A stretch of 64,000 nt of DNA from an uncultured Prochlorococcus sp. (lineage in GTDB: Bacteria; Cyanobacteriota; Cyanobacteriia; PCC-6307; Cyanobiaceae): NCBI GenBank assembly GCA_902525075.1, contig CABZFV010000001.1, positions 1 through 64,000 of the forward strand, written 5' to 3'. Shown here piece after piece: positions 31,938-43,338 of this stretch (within the stretch, counting starts at the first letter, position 1; every line of letters begins with the position of its first letter). The translations under genes and the position numbers were made by a program. Below the pieces are notes generated by a model, which did not search any database, was not told the origin of the DNA, and saw only the letters and a list, made by a program, of their open reading frames with translations.

Positions 31938-33305
31938 TTAGGAGACAAGAGTCTCTGGCTCATCTTCAATTAGGGAAGCCAAGTCTTTTAAGAATGAAGC
32001 TCCATCAGCTCCGTAGATCACTCTATGATCAGCTGTTAGATTTACTTGCATTATTTTTTTAACAGATATTGAACCATCACTATTAGCAACAACGGTTGGT
32101 TTCGATGATGCTATGGCTAAAATAGCACCGGTACCTGGAGGAAGAATTGCGTCAAATCTATCAACGCCAAACATCCCAAGGTTAGATAAAGTGAAGGTTC
32201 CTGTTGAGTATTCATCAGGTTCTAATTGTTTTGATCTTGATCTTTTTACGAGATCTTTCCATTCCCTAGACAATTCAAATAAATCAGTATTGCATGGTTC
32301 TTTTAAAACTGGAGTTATTAGTCCACCATCTTCCATCGCAACAGCAACAGCAATATTTATATTTTCTGGATAAGAAATTCCATTTTCTGAAAAACTTGAG
32401 TTAACTTGAGGATGTTTCTTTAGTGTCTTTGCAACTGCCTTTACTAGTAAAGCAGTCATAGTAACTCCGTTCTGTTTTACTTTTTTGTAGAAATTATCTA
32501 ATTTATCTGTGTTAATGGAATAACCCACCCTAAAACATGGCACATCTAAACTAGATTCCATATTTTTATTTACCGCTTTTTGAAGAGTATTAAATTGAAC
32601 TGTTTCTCCGGGATTACCAAAACTATTTCCAGAAGTTTCTGGTTTACTTTCAACACCCAAATTTGCACCAGGTACACTTGCAGGAGAACCACCTTCACCT
32701 ATCCATGGTATAGAGACTGGTTGGCCATTAGCTTTTAAAATATCATCGGCTTGAATCCTTCCGTGAGGTCCGGATCCATGAACCTTTGCTAAATCAACAC
32801 CCATTTGAGAGGCAAGTTTTTTAGCTCTTGGAGATGCAATCACCCTCGAAGAAACATTACTCGTAGCAGCATTTATTTGATCGCTACTGAAAGATGGGGC
32901 TGCCTTTTCACTCATTAATACAACTTCTTTTTCTTTTTTTTCAACAATTTCACTTTGAACTTCAGGTTTTTCTTCCGTTTTATTGCTTACCAATTCAAGT
33001 TGATCCGAACTAGAAACTTCGGGTTGTTTTCCTTTATTTTGTTCTTGAACAGAAGCTATCTCATCCTCATTTTCTACAATAAGACCGATAGTCTCTCCCA
33101 CTGGTGCAGTGCTGCCAGCGGGCATTAAAACAGCTGCAAGATATCCATCTTGAAAAGATTCAACATCCATATCTGCCTTGTCAGATTCAACAACCAAGAC
33201 AGATTCACCTCTTTCAACTTTATCTCCTGGATTTTTCAACCATTCCACAATCTTGCCCTCTGTCATAGTAGAACTCAAGGCAGGCATGAATATTTCGTGA
33301 GACAT
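31938..33305 (-). CDS. pdhC: Dihydrolipoamide acetyltransferase (pyruvate dehydrogenase E2)
   Basis: Lipoyl motif ESDKADMDVESF; E3-binding ASPRAKKLASQMGVDLAKVHGSGPHGRIQ; DHRVIYGADGA. Confidence 0.94.
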   Translation of the reverse strand: MSHEIFMPALSSTMTEGKIVEWLKNPGDKVERGESVLVVESDKADMDVESFQDGYLAAVLMPAGSTAPVGETIGLIVENEDEIASVQEQNKGKQPEVSSSDQLELVSNKTEEKPEVQSEIVEKKEKEVVLMSEKAAPSFSSDQINAATSNVSSRVIASPRAKKLASQMGVDLAKVHGSGPHGRIQADDILKANGQPVSIPWIGEGGSPASVPGANLGVESKPETSGNSFGNPGETVQFNTLQKAVNKNMESSLDVPCFRVGYSINTDKLDNFYKKVKQNGVTMTALLVKAVAKTLKKHPQVNSSFSENGISYPENINIAVAVAMEDGGLITPVLKEPCNTDLFELSREWKDLVKRSRSKQLEPDEYSTGTFTLSNLGMFGVDRFDAILPPGTGAILAIASSKPTVVANSDGSISVKKIMQVNLTADHRVIYGADGASFLKDLASLIEDEPETLVS

Positions 33306-33523
33306 AAGAAAATTGTTATTACATAAGTTTCAAGGGATTTCTACCAAACTTCCTAAAGTTTTTATGGTTAAGAACCCTTTAAACTCTTGTTTTAATTATA
33401 CGAAATCATGTTCACAGTGGGAACTCTTAAAACTTAAGAAAGTAATAATTTAGATCGATTAGAATTTAAAACTTTTCGAAATTAAGATTTACTTATATTT
33501 ATCAAAAATACTAAATCTTCTCT

Positions 33524-33967
33524 TTAATTATTATCTATAGATTGAATAACTCCATCTTTAACCGTAATCGATACTTGCATTTTTTCAATTAGATTGTCTC
33601 CCACAGTGACATCACAGAAACTATCCACTTGCCCTTGATCAACAATTTCGTCCATTTTTAATTCGCGAACTTGACTCTGTTGTTGAAGAAGATTTCTTTT
33701 TTGTTCTTCAATTTCATTTCGTTTTGCTGCGACTTGTTGTTGCACCTGACTAACCTGTTCTTGAACTCTTGGATCTAGGGGATTAACCGATTGGGATCTA
33801 ATATTATTTACTATTTGCTGCCCCTCTTGCTCCAGTTGCGATAATTGCTGATCAATGTTTGAAATTGCTTTACTTAATTCTTTTTCAGCATCTTCCTTCC
33901 AAGTTGGTGTAACTACAGCTTTAATAGCTATTGAGCGCTTTATAGATATTGAGTTTTTTGTTTCCAT
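33524..33967 (-). CDS. YlqD-family coiled-coil protein
   Basis: 147 aa; Q-rich coiled coil with YlqD-like layout. Confidence 0.65.
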   Translation of the reverse strand: METKNSISIKRSIAIKAVVTPTWKEDAEKELSKAISNIDQQLSQLEQEGQQIVNNIRSQSVNPLDPRVQEQVSQVQQQVAAKRNEIEEQKRNLLQQQSQVRELKMDEIVDQGQVDSFCDVTVGDNLIEKMQVSITVKDGVIQSIDNN

Positions 33968-34005
33968 AAAAAATTAAATTGCCTTTTCAATATAGATATA
34001 ACAAA

Positions 34006-35949
34006 TCAAATTTTCTTACTAAATTTGTTTTCATACATATTTTCTATTTGTAATGAATACTTTTTTTCTATTTCTTTTCTTTTTTGTTTAAGAGTTTGTG
34101 TTAATAACCCATTTTCTAGAGTAAAGGCATCAACAAAATAACAATCTAATATTTGTTCTTCTGATCTTGCTCCTAATCGACTTTTAAGCAAATTATTAAT
34201 TTGTGATTTGAAAAATGTACCAATTTTCTTATTCAGGTTTAATTTTGAAAGGTCTTCTTCCAAAAACTTGCTTTTAACCAATTCGACATTAGGAACTACG
34301 AGAGCTGTTAAACATTTCTTATCTTGTCCTACTAATTGAATCTGATTAATAAATTCTGAACTAAGAATTTCAGTCTCCAGGGGATTCGGTTCTATATTTT
34401 CACCACTTAATAGCACTATTGTATCCTTGGCTCTTCCGGTTATAAAGAGAGAACCATTTGGTATTAGAAAACCTAAATCACCAGTATCAAACCAACCATC
34501 CTTGGATAAAACATCATTTGTAGCTATTTCATTATTAAGATAACCTTTCATTACTTGCGGCCCCCTAACAAGAATTTTCCCGATTTCTCTGAACTTAAGA
34601 ATCTTTTTTTTATCATCATTCACTATTTTGATTTCAGTAAATGAAAGAGGCTGCCCAGATGATCCTCTAACATTTAATTCTCTTCTCCTACAAGTTAATA
34701 CTGGACTAGTTTCTGTGAGTCCATATCCCACCAAAACATCTACACCTAAAGATTCAAAAAAAAGATCTACATGTTCTGGCAATGCACCTCCACCATTAAT
34801 AGGAAATTTCAGTTTTTCTCCGCATAGTTGTCTAAGAATATTCGGCCATAAAAAAATAGTAGACAATTTATGTAAAGGGTATCGGCTAATAACAGAACCC
34901 AGTAAGGGGATTTTTGATTTAAAAGTTATTTGATTTATATCTATATTTCTTATCTTTCTAAGACTTCTTTTAAAAACCGAACTATTACTTATCAAAAACT
35001 TAATAAGTTTTTGCTTTTTGGAAGGCATTTTTTTCAAAGCCTGAAAAAAACCATCATGTATTGCTTCCCATAGTCTCGGTACAGTGGCCATGACAACAGG
35101 TTTTATTTGTGTAATATCATCTTTAAGAAATTTTGGAATTGTGTAGTATTGAGAACAACCGCATGAAAAAAAGAAGTATTCAGCACTTCTCTCATAAGAA
35201 TGCCAGATAGGCAAAACGCTTAATACAGAGGTACCTGGCTCTGGATCAGCGATATAGGCTAAATTGATTATTTGATGTAAAAAATTTGCATGAGTCAAAG
35301 GCACACCTTTAGGTTTTCCGGTCGTCCCAGAAGTGTAAAGAATGGTAGCGACGTCATCAATTTCTGGATTAAATTTTTCAAAATTATTATTTTGTGAATT
35401 TTCTTTTTCTACTGAACTTATGAATGTACTCCAACTTATTAAACTTTCAAATTGTTCATCTTCTAAATTGATTATAAATTTCAGTCTTTTTTTTAATTCT
35501 TCTTTGTTGTTTAACTTTAGCCAAATTTCCTTAGATTGAACTATTAGTCCTACTGAATTAGAGTGCCCAATAATATAGTCTAATTCTACTGAAGGAGAAT
35601 TAATACCTCTCACTGCATTTATAGCTCCTAAACGCATTAAGCCTTGATCCACTGCTAGCCATCTTGGAGAATTTTCAGATATTACAGTAACTACATCCCC
35701 CTTTTTTAAACCATAATTTTCGAAAGAAGAAGAGACTTTTGTTATTAAATCAGCCAGCTCAGAATAAGAAAATTTTTCTTTGTATTTCCCTCTTAAATCG
35801 CAAACAGCTAAAGTATCACCACATTTAAATTTTAATTTTTCCCAAATTTGATCTATGTGATCAAGGTTCTTAATAAAATCTCTATTTTTGGCAAATGTAT
35901 TTTTTTTAGAAAGAGGTTTGGCTGCAGGCCAATACGCTAAATCACCCAT
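34006..35949 (-). CDS. Long-chain acyl-CoA/ACP synthetase (AMP-binding)
   Basis: ILYTSGTTGKPKGVPLTHANF; VGYGLTETSPV; GWFDTGDLG. Confidence 0.93.
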   Translation of the reverse strand: MGDLAYWPAAKPLSKKNTFAKNRDFIKNLDHIDQIWEKLKFKCGDTLAVCDLRGKYKEKFSYSELADLITKVSSSFENYGLKKGDVVTVISENSPRWLAVDQGLMRLGAINAVRGINSPSVELDYIIGHSNSVGLIVQSKEIWLKLNNKEELKKRLKFIINLEDEQFESLISWSTFISSVEKENSQNNNFEKFNPEIDDVATILYTSGTTGKPKGVPLTHANFLHQIINLAYIADPEPGTSVLSVLPIWHSYERSAEYFFFSCGCSQYYTIPKFLKDDITQIKPVVMATVPRLWEAIHDGFFQALKKMPSKKQKLIKFLISNSSVFKRSLRKIRNIDINQITFKSKIPLLGSVISRYPLHKLSTIFLWPNILRQLCGEKLKFPINGGGALPEHVDLFFESLGVDVLVGYGLTETSPVLTCRRRELNVRGSSGQPLSFTEIKIVNDDKKKILKFREIGKILVRGPQVMKGYLNNEIATNDVLSKDGWFDTGDLGFLIPNGSLFITGRAKDTIVLLSGENIEPNPLETEILSSEFINQIQLVGQDKKCLTALVVPNVELVKSKFLEEDLSKLNLNKKIGTFFKSQINNLLKSRLGARSEEQILDCYFVDAFTLENGLLTQTLKQKRKEIEKKYSLQIENMYENKFSKKI

Positions 35950-35976
35950 ATTAAATTGATTTTGAAATTTTAATTT

Positions 35977-36627
35977 CTATTTTGATATAAAATCAAAATT
36001 AAATTCTTCCTCGATGGTTTTTTTAACAATTCTCTTGACTTCTTGAATATTTAAATTTTTGTTGTAATCAATCATATTTGCCATAAGACAATTTTCTATT
36101 CCGCAAGGAACAATCTTATTAAAGTTTTCTAATTCGCAGTCAATATTGATTGAAAATCCATTTATCGTAATCCATCTTTTACAACCAATTCCAATTGATG
36201 CGATTTTCTTATTTCCTATCCAAACACCAGTAAACCCTTTTCTAGAGTGACAATCTATATTAAAAGCACCAAGGATTTTTATAATAATTTCTTCAATTTT
36301 TCTTAAGTACCAATTTAAATCTTTATTAAAATTTTTCAAATCTAAAACCAAATACGTTACTAATTGTCCTGGCATATGACAAGTTACCTCACCACCTCTA
36401 TCAATCTTAAAAACATCATATTTAGCATCATTTAGAGAAAATAATAAATTATCGTAATTAGATCCTCTCCCCAATGTATAACAGAGTTGATGCTCCCCTA
36501 TCCAAATAAAATCAGGGTTAGAATTATCTAAAATCAATGCCTCCTGATATTCTTTTTGTAATTTATAAACATCATTAAAAGAAGAAATATTATCAGGTTG
36601 TTTAATTATTGCTGTTCTATTATCCAT
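35977..36627 (-). CDS. lipB: Octanoyltransferase LipB
   Basis: [58 protein letters not shown]. Confidence 0.95.
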   Translation of the reverse strand: MDNRTAIIKQPDNISSFNDVYKLQKEYQEALILDNSNPDFIWIGEHQLCYTLGRGSNYDNLLFSLNDAKYDVFKIDRGGEVTCHMPGQLVTYLVLDLKNFNKDLNWYLRKIEEIIIKILGAFNIDCHSRKGFTGVWIGNKKIASIGIGCKRWITINGFSINIDCELENFNKIVPCGIENCLMANMIDYNKNLNIQEVKRIVKKTIEEEFNFDFISK

Positions 36628-36671
36628 ATTTAAGTAGATTTAGAAAGTAAGTAAATATTTTTAGATTTGTT

Positions 36672-37256
36672 ATGAAAATTTTAATCCATGGAAAGAATCT
36701 TGAGCTCACTGGAGCATTAAAAGAATATACTGAGGCAAAGATAGAAAAAGCAACACATCACTATAAGGATATCGTTAAAGAAGCTGACATACACCTTTCA
36801 ATTGAAAAGAATCCAAGAGTCTCGTTCCAAACTGCAGAAGTTACTATTTTTGCAAATGGTACCGTAATTAGAGCTGAAGAAAAAACTGAAAATCTATACT
36901 CAAGCATTGATTTAGTTTCAAATAAACTTTGTAGAAAATTACGCAAATACAAAGAAAGAAACAATAAAACAATTCATAATAAACAATTTAAAAATAAAGA
37001 TTCTTTACCAATTGAAAGTATGGAATCAAATTTTTTAGATAAAGCTTTTTTTAAAGAAGGAATTGAAGCAAGTCTGCCTGAGCCATCTATAAAAAATAAA
37101 TACTTTGAAATGACTCCAATTTCATCAGACGAAGCAAGAAAACAATTAGATCTAATTGATCATGATTTTTATGTTTTTCGAAACAAGAAAAATAATGAAC
37201 TTCAAGTTATATATAAAAGGAATCATGGAGGTTATGGATTGATTCAATCTAAATAA
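36672..37256 (+). CDS. hpf: Ribosome hibernation promoting factor (LrtA/HPF long form)
   Basis: MKILIHGKNLELTGALKEYTEAKIEKATHHY; C-terminal HDFYVFRNKKNNELQVIYKRNHGGYGLIQ. Confidence 0.93.
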   Translation: MKILIHGKNLELTGALKEYTEAKIEKATHHYKDIVKEADIHLSIEKNPRVSFQTAEVTIFANGTVIRAEEKTENLYSSIDLVSNKLCRKLRKYKERNNKTIHNKQFKNKDSLPIESMESNFLDKAFFKEGIEASLPEPSIKNKYFEMTPISSDEARKQLDLIDHDFYVFRNKKNNELQVIYKRNHGGYGLIQSK

Positions 37257-37263
37257 GTTTTAA

Positions 37264-37920
37264 ATGCCCAATATTGAATATGAATTAAACGAGAAAATTC
37301 ATGCGATTATTATTAACCCCTATTTATCATGGGAAGATTTCTGTGTGAATTGCGATTTAATAAGAAAATACAATATCAAAAATATTACTACTTCACTAAA
37401 TTATTTAACTGATCTTAAAAACTGTTTGGGTAATTATAGTGCGGATATAAACGCACTTATTTCTTACCCTTTAGCAGATTTACCAGTTTCATTTATTGAA
37501 GAATTAGTTTGTTTTGCAAAAGATAAGGGTGCAAAAGGAATTGAATATATCCCAAACTTTATCAATTTATCCAAAAGAAATTTAGAAACTTTCGCCGCTG
37601 AAATTGAGCAAGTTAAATTATCTGGATTACCAGTTTCAATAATCATAAATAAATCAAAACTACAAGAAGAAGTTTTTATTAATGCGATAGAAATATGTTT
37701 GGAATTAGGAATAAAAAATTTTCAATTCGGGGACGGGTTTGGATCTCCTCTTACATCTAATGATGTCCCCGAAATACTAAAAATAACAGGCTCTCAAAAT
37801 CAAATAAAAGTTGTAGGTGGTATAAAAAAACTGACACAAGTTATTGATTTGTTTGATAATGGAATTAGTTGCGTTGGAACTTCTAATTTTTGTGAGATTT
37901 TCCAAGAAGTAAATTTTTAA
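37264..37920 (+). CDS. Deoxyribose-phosphate aldolase-like (DeoC) protein
   Basis: ISYPLADLPVSFIEELVCFAKDKGAKGIEY; IKVVGGIKK. Confidence 0.8.
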   Translation: MPNIEYELNEKIHAIIINPYLSWEDFCVNCDLIRKYNIKNITTSLNYLTDLKNCLGNYSADINALISYPLADLPVSFIEELVCFAKDKGAKGIEYIPNFINLSKRNLETFAAEIEQVKLSGLPVSIIINKSKLQEEVFINAIEICLELGIKNFQFGDGFGSPLTSNDVPEILKITGSQNQIKVVGGIKKLTQVIDLFDNGISCVGTSNFCEIFQEVNF

Positions 37921-38706
37921 ATGTCTGGTTCTGGTGAGTGCAGACTAGAGGGTCTCTGTATTAAAGCTTCTCCATTAGGCGAGAATGATAGATTAATAAC
38001 TATTCTTACTGATGAGCGGGGGATTGTTCGATTAGCGGTACCTGGTGCTAGACGTCCTAAAAGTAGTCTTGCCGCAGCTACTCCATTAACATATTTAAGT
38101 CTGCAAATTTTTGGGAAAAGAAATCTTAAATCTGTACGTCAAATTAAAATATTAAAAAGCTATTCTGGTCTAGGGAAAAATATTGAATGTCTTGCAGCCG
38201 CGCAAGCAATAACTGAATTAACTTTTTTATTAGTAGGTAATAATGATAAGCAACAAAACTATTTAACTTGTGTTCTTGCACATCTAGATAGGATTTATTT
38301 GTATGAAGAATCTAAAGAAGAAGATATTAAAATGCTCTCAATGAGTATTCAATCTTTAATCCATCTATTAGCCATTGGAGGTATAAATTTACCAATACAT
38401 CATTGCTGTAAAACTGGAGAACCGATTATTCCGCCTTTAGGAAATTGGGAATGGAGTTGTTATTATTTGCCAAGTGAAGGGTTTTCGTCAATTGAAGATC
38501 CTCAAAGTAATCTAAAAATAAATGCATCTGAAGTTGCTCTATTACAAAGACTTCTTTTTCCCGAATTACCAATAAAATCTAATGGAAAGTTATTGGGACC
38601 TAAAAAAGTCTGGCTTAAAATATTATTTATTATTGAGACTTGGATCTCTGCTCAACTAGAGAAAGAATTATCTTCACTAAAAATGTTGAGAGAAATTTAT
38701 AGTTAA
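37921..38706 (+). CDS. recO: DNA repair protein RecO
   Basis: GLCIKASPLGENDRLITILTDERGIVRLAVPGARRPKSSLAAA. Confidence 0.92.
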   Translation: MSGSGECRLEGLCIKASPLGENDRLITILTDERGIVRLAVPGARRPKSSLAAATPLTYLSLQIFGKRNLKSVRQIKILKSYSGLGKNIECLAAAQAITELTFLLVGNNDKQQNYLTCVLAHLDRIYLYEESKEEDIKMLSMSIQSLIHLLAIGGINLPIHHCCKTGEPIIPPLGNWEWSCYYLPSEGFSSIEDPQSNLKINASEVALLQRLLFPELPIKSNGKLLGPKKVWLKILFIIETWISAQLEKELSSLKMLREIYS

Positions 38707-38790
38707 GATTTCATAAATCATAAAAAAATTTAAAAATTATGATCATAGCTGCTCTTACTGTTAACTTTATAAATAGCTAAATCAATTAAT

Positions 38791-39957
38791 GTGGTTCATA
38801 TTGCCTGGTTGGGTAAAAAATCCCCTTTTTGCGGAAACGTAACCTATGGTAATTCAACTACTAAGGAATTGAAGGCCAGAGGGCATAAAATTAGTTTTAT
38901 TCATTTCGACAATCCCTCTAGTTCAAATTCATCAGAACCATTATTTCTTGCAAATGATCCTGATGTAAGTCTCCCATATTTAATTAAATCTCAAGTTTAT
39001 ACAATACCCTCACCAAGGGCAGAAAAAGAGCTAAGACTATCATTGGGAAGATTAAAACCTGACATAGTACATGCAAGCCTAACTTTATCTCCTTTAGACT
39101 TTAGACTTCCAGAGCTGTGTAATGAAATTAATGTTCCTCTTCTAGGAACATTTCATCCACCATTTGATGCAAAAAATAGAAATCTAACTGCGAGCACTCA
39201 ACAATTAACCTATCAACTTTATGCTCCATCTTTAGCAAAGTTCGATAAAATAATTATTTTTTCTGAACCTCAAAAAAATGTTCTTGATAAATTAGGAGTA
39301 CCTACAGAAAAACTAATAGTTATTCCAAACGGCGTTGATGAAAATATTTGGAAACCTTTTTGCGAAAAAAGTAAAAAATATGATCAGGTAAAAAACAAAC
39401 TTGGAAATGAAAGAATCTTTTTATATATGGGAAGGATTGCAAATGAGAAAAATATCGAGGCACTTTTACGTTCTTGGCGCCAAACAAAAACTCAAAATTG
39501 CAAATTAGTTATTGTTGGGGATGGACCAATGAAGCCAACACTTGAAAATAGTTTTTCTAACCTTGGTAATGAGAAATTAATTTGGTGGGGTGCCGAATTA
39601 GATTTAGAAACTAGGATAGCAATAATGCAAATAGCAGAAGTTTTTTTCTTACCAAGCTTAGTAGAAGGTTTATCATTATCACTTTTAGAGGCAATGTCCG
39701 CTGGTACTGCTTGTGTAGCTACAGATGCCGGAGCTGACGGTGAAGTTTTAGATAACGGAGCAGGAATAGTAATTTCAACTGATAATGTGGCTGCACAATT
39801 AAAAACTATAATCCCAATTCTTGTAGAACACCCTTCATTTACAAAAGATCTTGGAGAGAAAGCTAGAGAACGTATACTTCAAAGATACACAATTACTAAA
39901 AATATAAATTCACTTGAAAAAGTTTATATGAACTTAAAAGATAATTCAAAAACCTAA
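38791..39957 (+). CDS. Glycosyltransferase family 4 protein; GTG start
   Basis: IVIPNGVDENIWKPF; LPSLVEGLSLSLLEAMSAGTACVATDAGADGEVL. Confidence 0.9.
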   Translation: MVHIAWLGKKSPFCGNVTYGNSTTKELKARGHKISFIHFDNPSSSNSSEPLFLANDPDVSLPYLIKSQVYTIPSPRAEKELRLSLGRLKPDIVHASLTLSPLDFRLPELCNEINVPLLGTFHPPFDAKNRNLTASTQQLTYQLYAPSLAKFDKIIIFSEPQKNVLDKLGVPTEKLIVIPNGVDENIWKPFCEKSKKYDQVKNKLGNERIFLYMGRIANEKNIEALLRSWRQTKTQNCKLVIVGDGPMKPTLENSFSNLGNEKLIWWGAELDLETRIAIMQIAEVFFLPSLVEGLSLSLLEAMSAGTACVATDAGADGEVLDNGAGIVISTDNVAAQLKTIIPILVEHPSFTKDLGEKARERILQRYTITKNINSLEKVYMNLKDNSKT

Positions 39958-40766
39958 CGAAACTCCTTACTTCTATTACTAGCTGAAACTATTGATTCAA
40001 TTAATGCTGACCTTACACTCTTTTTTTCTAAAACCCTTAAAGCAGAAATAGTTGTTCCACCTGGAGAGGTTACTAAATTTTTAAGCTCAGAAGTAGTAAG
40101 TTTATTTTCCTTTATTAGAAAAATAGTCCCTAGTATCATTTCCATAACAAGTTCCTCTGAAATTAATTTTGGTAATCCCCCGCTTAATCCTCCATCACTT
40201 AATGCTTCTATAATTAAAGCAATAATTGCAGGACCTGATGAAGTTAAAGCTAAAAAAATATCAAGGTAATCTTCAGTAAATTCATAAATTTTACTAGTAT
40301 TTTCAAATAATTTTTTTGTGAATTGTTTCTGATCTTCTGTAATTTCTTCTCCCCAAGAAATCCCTGTTAAACCTTTTCCAATAGTTATTGGAATATTTGT
40401 AACCACTCTCACACATTTATGATTAGGAAACTTTTGAGCAAGTCTATTTATTGAAACTCCGGCAAGAATAGAAACTATTAAATTGTCCTTATTTTTTATA
40501 TGATGGGCCTCACTTATATCATTTAATTGTTGGGGTTTTATCGAAAGAAGTTTATATTGACAATCCCAAATTATTTTTGACTCTTTAGAACCTGATTTAT
40601 AAACGTTTATATTATATTTATAATTTTTTTTTATATTTTCTAAACTTTTTTCTGTTTTTACAACACAAAAAACATTCTCTGGCTGAATTAATTTGTTATC
40701 TAATAGAGGAGTAACTATAGCACTTGCAATATTTCCAAAACCAATAATCGCAATTTTATCTATCAC
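39954..40766 (-). CDS. proC: Pyrroline-5-carboxylate reductase
   Basis: IAIIGFGNIASAIVTPLL; ALTSSGPAIIALIIEALSDGGL; SPGGTTISALRVLE. Confidence 0.92.
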   Translation of the reverse strand: MIDKIAIIGFGNIASAIVTPLLDNKLIQPENVFCVVKTEKSLENIKKNYKYNINVYKSGSKESKIIWDCQYKLLSIKPQQLNDISEAHHIKNKDNLIVSILAGVSINRLAQKFPNHKCVRVVTNIPITIGKGLTGISWGEEITEDQKQFTKKLFENTSKIYEFTEDYLDIFLALTSSGPAIIALIIEALSDGGLSGGLPKLISEELVMEMILGTIFLIKENKLTTSELKNLVTSPGGTTISALRVLEKKSVRSALIESIVSASNRSKEFR

Positions 40767-40773
40767 AGATTAA

Positions 40774-41349
40774 TCATGAAAAAGCACTTAATTTAGAATT
40801 ACCCCATGCTGGTTCAGGAGTAGTATTTTTGCCCAAACTATATTGTGGTGTGTTTTCTGTAGACACAGAAGAAGGAGAAGCTTCCTCTGGAGAAGAACTA
40901 GTTACATTTACACAACTTGGAGCAAAAAGAAAAATACTTTCACCTACTCTCTCTTGATGTCCATCAATCGCATATGTACCCCCAGCAATAAAATCAACCG
41001 CTCTTTGAGCTTGATCAGGATCCATCATAGTTAAATTGAGAATTACAGTTTTTCTCTCTCTTAGTGCTTGTATGGCTTGAGGCATCTCATCAAAACTTCT
41101 TGGTTCCATTAAGCTTACTTCTGAGGATGAATTTGAGATTCCAGGCATACCAACTACTTTTGATGATCTGTTATTATTCATAAAATCGAATGGATTTGAA
41201 TTTACAAGGGCATTTGCATTCTTTGGATTTTGTTTGAAATTATTAATATCATTTAATTCATCCTCTGAAGCATAATCTAACTCATCAAAATCATCATCGA
41301 GATACTCATCCCCTGCAACAACTGCCTTTAATCTAGAAAGAAGTGACAC
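40774..41349 (-). CDS. sepF: Cell division protein SepF
   Basis: [64 protein letters not shown]. Confidence 0.95.
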   Translation of the reverse strand: MSLLSRLKAVVAGDEYLDDDFDELDYASEDELNDINNFKQNPKNANALVNSNPFDFMNNNRSSKVVGMPGISNSSSEVSLMEPRSFDEMPQAIQALRERKTVILNLTMMDPDQAQRAVDFIAGGTYAIDGHQERVGESIFLFAPSCVNVTSSSPEEASPSSVSTENTPQYSLGKNTTPEPAWGNSKLSAFS

Positions 41350-41498
41350 CTTTTAAATCCTCTTGTAATTGATTACTTAGGTTTAAGAACCTTGAGTAAT
41401 AGATCCATTTTTTAAATGAATAAACTACCTATACTTAAATAACGTTAGTTGAACTTTACTGCAAGTTTATAGATAAGATTTTTATAAAAAATAACTAA

Positions 41499-42134
41499 TT
41501 AAGATCTGCTCCCAAAAATCAATGATCCTAATCTTAACCATGTTGATCCAGCGTCAACAGCCTCCTCCCAATCACCTGACATCCCCATGGAACAATCTGG
41601 TAGTTCCAGAGAATCAGCGAGAGCACGACATTTTTTGAACAACCCTGAATTTTCTTTAGAGCTAAGTCCTTTAGGATTGATAGTCATCAAACCGGTTAAT
41701 GAAATATTTTTCAACTCTTGAATTTCTCTCCATTTCAAAATTAAAAATTCAGGATTAAATCCTCCTTTACTAGGGTCATCACTAAACTTAACCTGCAACA
41801 TTATTAATGGATTTTTGTTCTCTTCTTGTGAAATATTAGAAATCTTTTGCAACTTTTCAAATGAATCGACTGAATGAATATATTTAAAATTTTGAACTAT
41901 TTTTCTTATTTTATTACTTTGTATTCTTCCAATAAAGTGCCAATTTATTTGTTTAAGATCTTTTAAGGTTAATTGTTTTTCAAACGCCTCTTGAACTTTA
42001 CTTTCACCAAAATCGTTCTGACCTATATTTTGAATAGTCTTGATTTCTTGACTTTTAAATCCTTTACTTACCGCAAGAATATTTACATTTGATGGTATTT
42101 TATTTTTTATTTTTAAATAATTTATAGGGTTCAC
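41499..42134 (-). CDS. YggS-family PLP homeostasis protein
   Basis: AVSKGFKSQEI; DFGESKVQEAFEK; WHFIGRIQSNK; GMSGDWEEAVDAGSTWLRLGSLIFGSR. Confidence 0.92.
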   Translation of the reverse strand: MNPINYLKIKNKIPSNVNILAVSKGFKSQEIKTIQNIGQNDFGESKVQEAFEKQLTLKDLKQINWHFIGRIQSNKIRKIVQNFKYIHSVDSFEKLQKISNISQEENKNPLIMLQVKFSDDPSKGGFNPEFLILKWREIQELKNISLTGLMTINPKGLSSKENSGLFKKCRALADSLELPDCSMGMSGDWEEAVDAGSTWLRLGSLIFGSRS

Positions 42135-42137
42135 CTT

Positions 42138-42404
42138 TTATAAGAAAGTTTGCGTAAATAAATTCTCCCATTTAGATAGTTCTTCAGATCCTTTTCTTCT
42201 GGCTTTTTGAAGGTTTAATTCGGCCTGATTACGGGCATCTAAATAAGGTATAACTTCAAAAAAAACTTCTCTCTGTTGAACTTCTACCAAGAAGAACATT
42301 TTTTGAGCGTATAAAGTCGCATAAATATCTCTCCCATCATTTCCAGGAGAAACTTGGTACAACATGCCAAATGTTGGATGGTTTAAATAACGCTCAGAAC
42401 TCAA
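42138..42404 (-). CDS. pipX: NtcA co-activator PipX
   Basis: YLNHPTFGMLYQVSPGNDGRDIYATLYAQKMFFLV. Confidence 0.95.
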   Translation of the reverse strand: MSSERYLNHPTFGMLYQVSPGNDGRDIYATLYAQKMFFLVEVQQREVFFEVIPYLDARNQAELNLQKARRKGSEELSKWENLFTQTFL

Positions 42405-42423
42405 ACCTAAAATATTGTGTTAT

Positions 42424-43338
42424 TTATAATGCACCATACAGTTTTCTAAGAAAAATTGCTATGCAAATAAAACAAATCGATAATGTATTAACAATTACAT
42501 TGAGCGATTTTGAAGGATAAAGAGTTCTAAATCTGTTGGTTTTTATAATAATTTTTTTCTTTGAGAGTAATGATTCTGCTCCATGATCAATTCTCAGGAA
42601 TATATTTTGAAATAACCTTTCGATTAAGATTAACAGAACATTAAATGATTTCTTTAATCCTAAATTTCGAAAATTAATTGATCTTACTGACACTGATTTA
42701 ATGATATTCTGAAGTTCTTCCTGGACTAGAGGAATAAAACGTAATGCAATTAACAACTGAAAAAGCCACTTATTAGTTGGCAATCCAATCTTTCTTAATG
42801 GATACATAAACCAACTTAATCCCCATACAATGTCTTCCTGCAATGTGGTTAAAAGCATCAAATTTACACTATGAATAACGGTAAATATCAAAGTGGAGGT
42901 TTTTATTCCTAGCTCAAAAGCTTTTCTTGATAAGTTGTAGGGACCAAAATTAATAAACAATATCTTCTGCGAAGGAATTTGCAAAATATTCCATTCTTTT
43001 TGGCTTTCCAGTACTACTTCCAACTCATTAGGATTTCTTAAATAGCCATCAAGTGATTGAATATCAGACGAGGCAAGTATTGATATAAATCCAACTAATA
43101 GTGACAAACATGAGAGAAAAAATAATGATCGCCACCATACTCTTGATGGCAATAAACTTAAAAAAGTAATGAATAGTAAAAAACCAACTAAACTCAATCT
43201 CCATATTGGACCTGCCCAAATTGGAGTGATTAAAAATATCATTACCATAATTATTTTTAATCTACTATCTATAATTCTTAGCCAACTTCTATTACCATGA
43301 ACGTATTGACCAACAGAAAATTTGGTAAGCAAATTCAT
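42424..43338 (-). CDS. Energy-coupling factor transporter transmembrane (EcfT/CbiQ) protein
   Basis: GNRSWLRIIDSRLKIIMVMIFLI; ALRFIPLVQEELQNIIKSVSVR. Confidence 0.88.
   Translation of the reverse strand: MNLLTKFSVGQYVHGNRSWLRIIDSRLKIIMVMIFLITPIWAGPIWRLSLVGFLLFITFLSLLPSRVWWRSLFFLSCLSLLVGFISILASSDIQSLDGYLRNPNELEVVLESQKEWNILQIPSQKILFINFGPYNLSRKAFELGIKTSTLIFTVIHSVNLMLLTTLQEDIVWGLSWFMYPLRKIGLPTNKWLFQLLIALRFIPLVQEELQNIIKSVSVRSINFRNLGLKKSFNVLLILIERLFQNIFLRIDHGAESLLSKKKIIIKTNRFRTLYPSKSLNVIVNTLSICFICIAIFLRKLYGAL

Noticed and set aside
34628-34933. 101-aa plus-strand ORF in the acyl-CoA synthetase gene
   Set aside because: Antisense to conserved AMP-binding motifs
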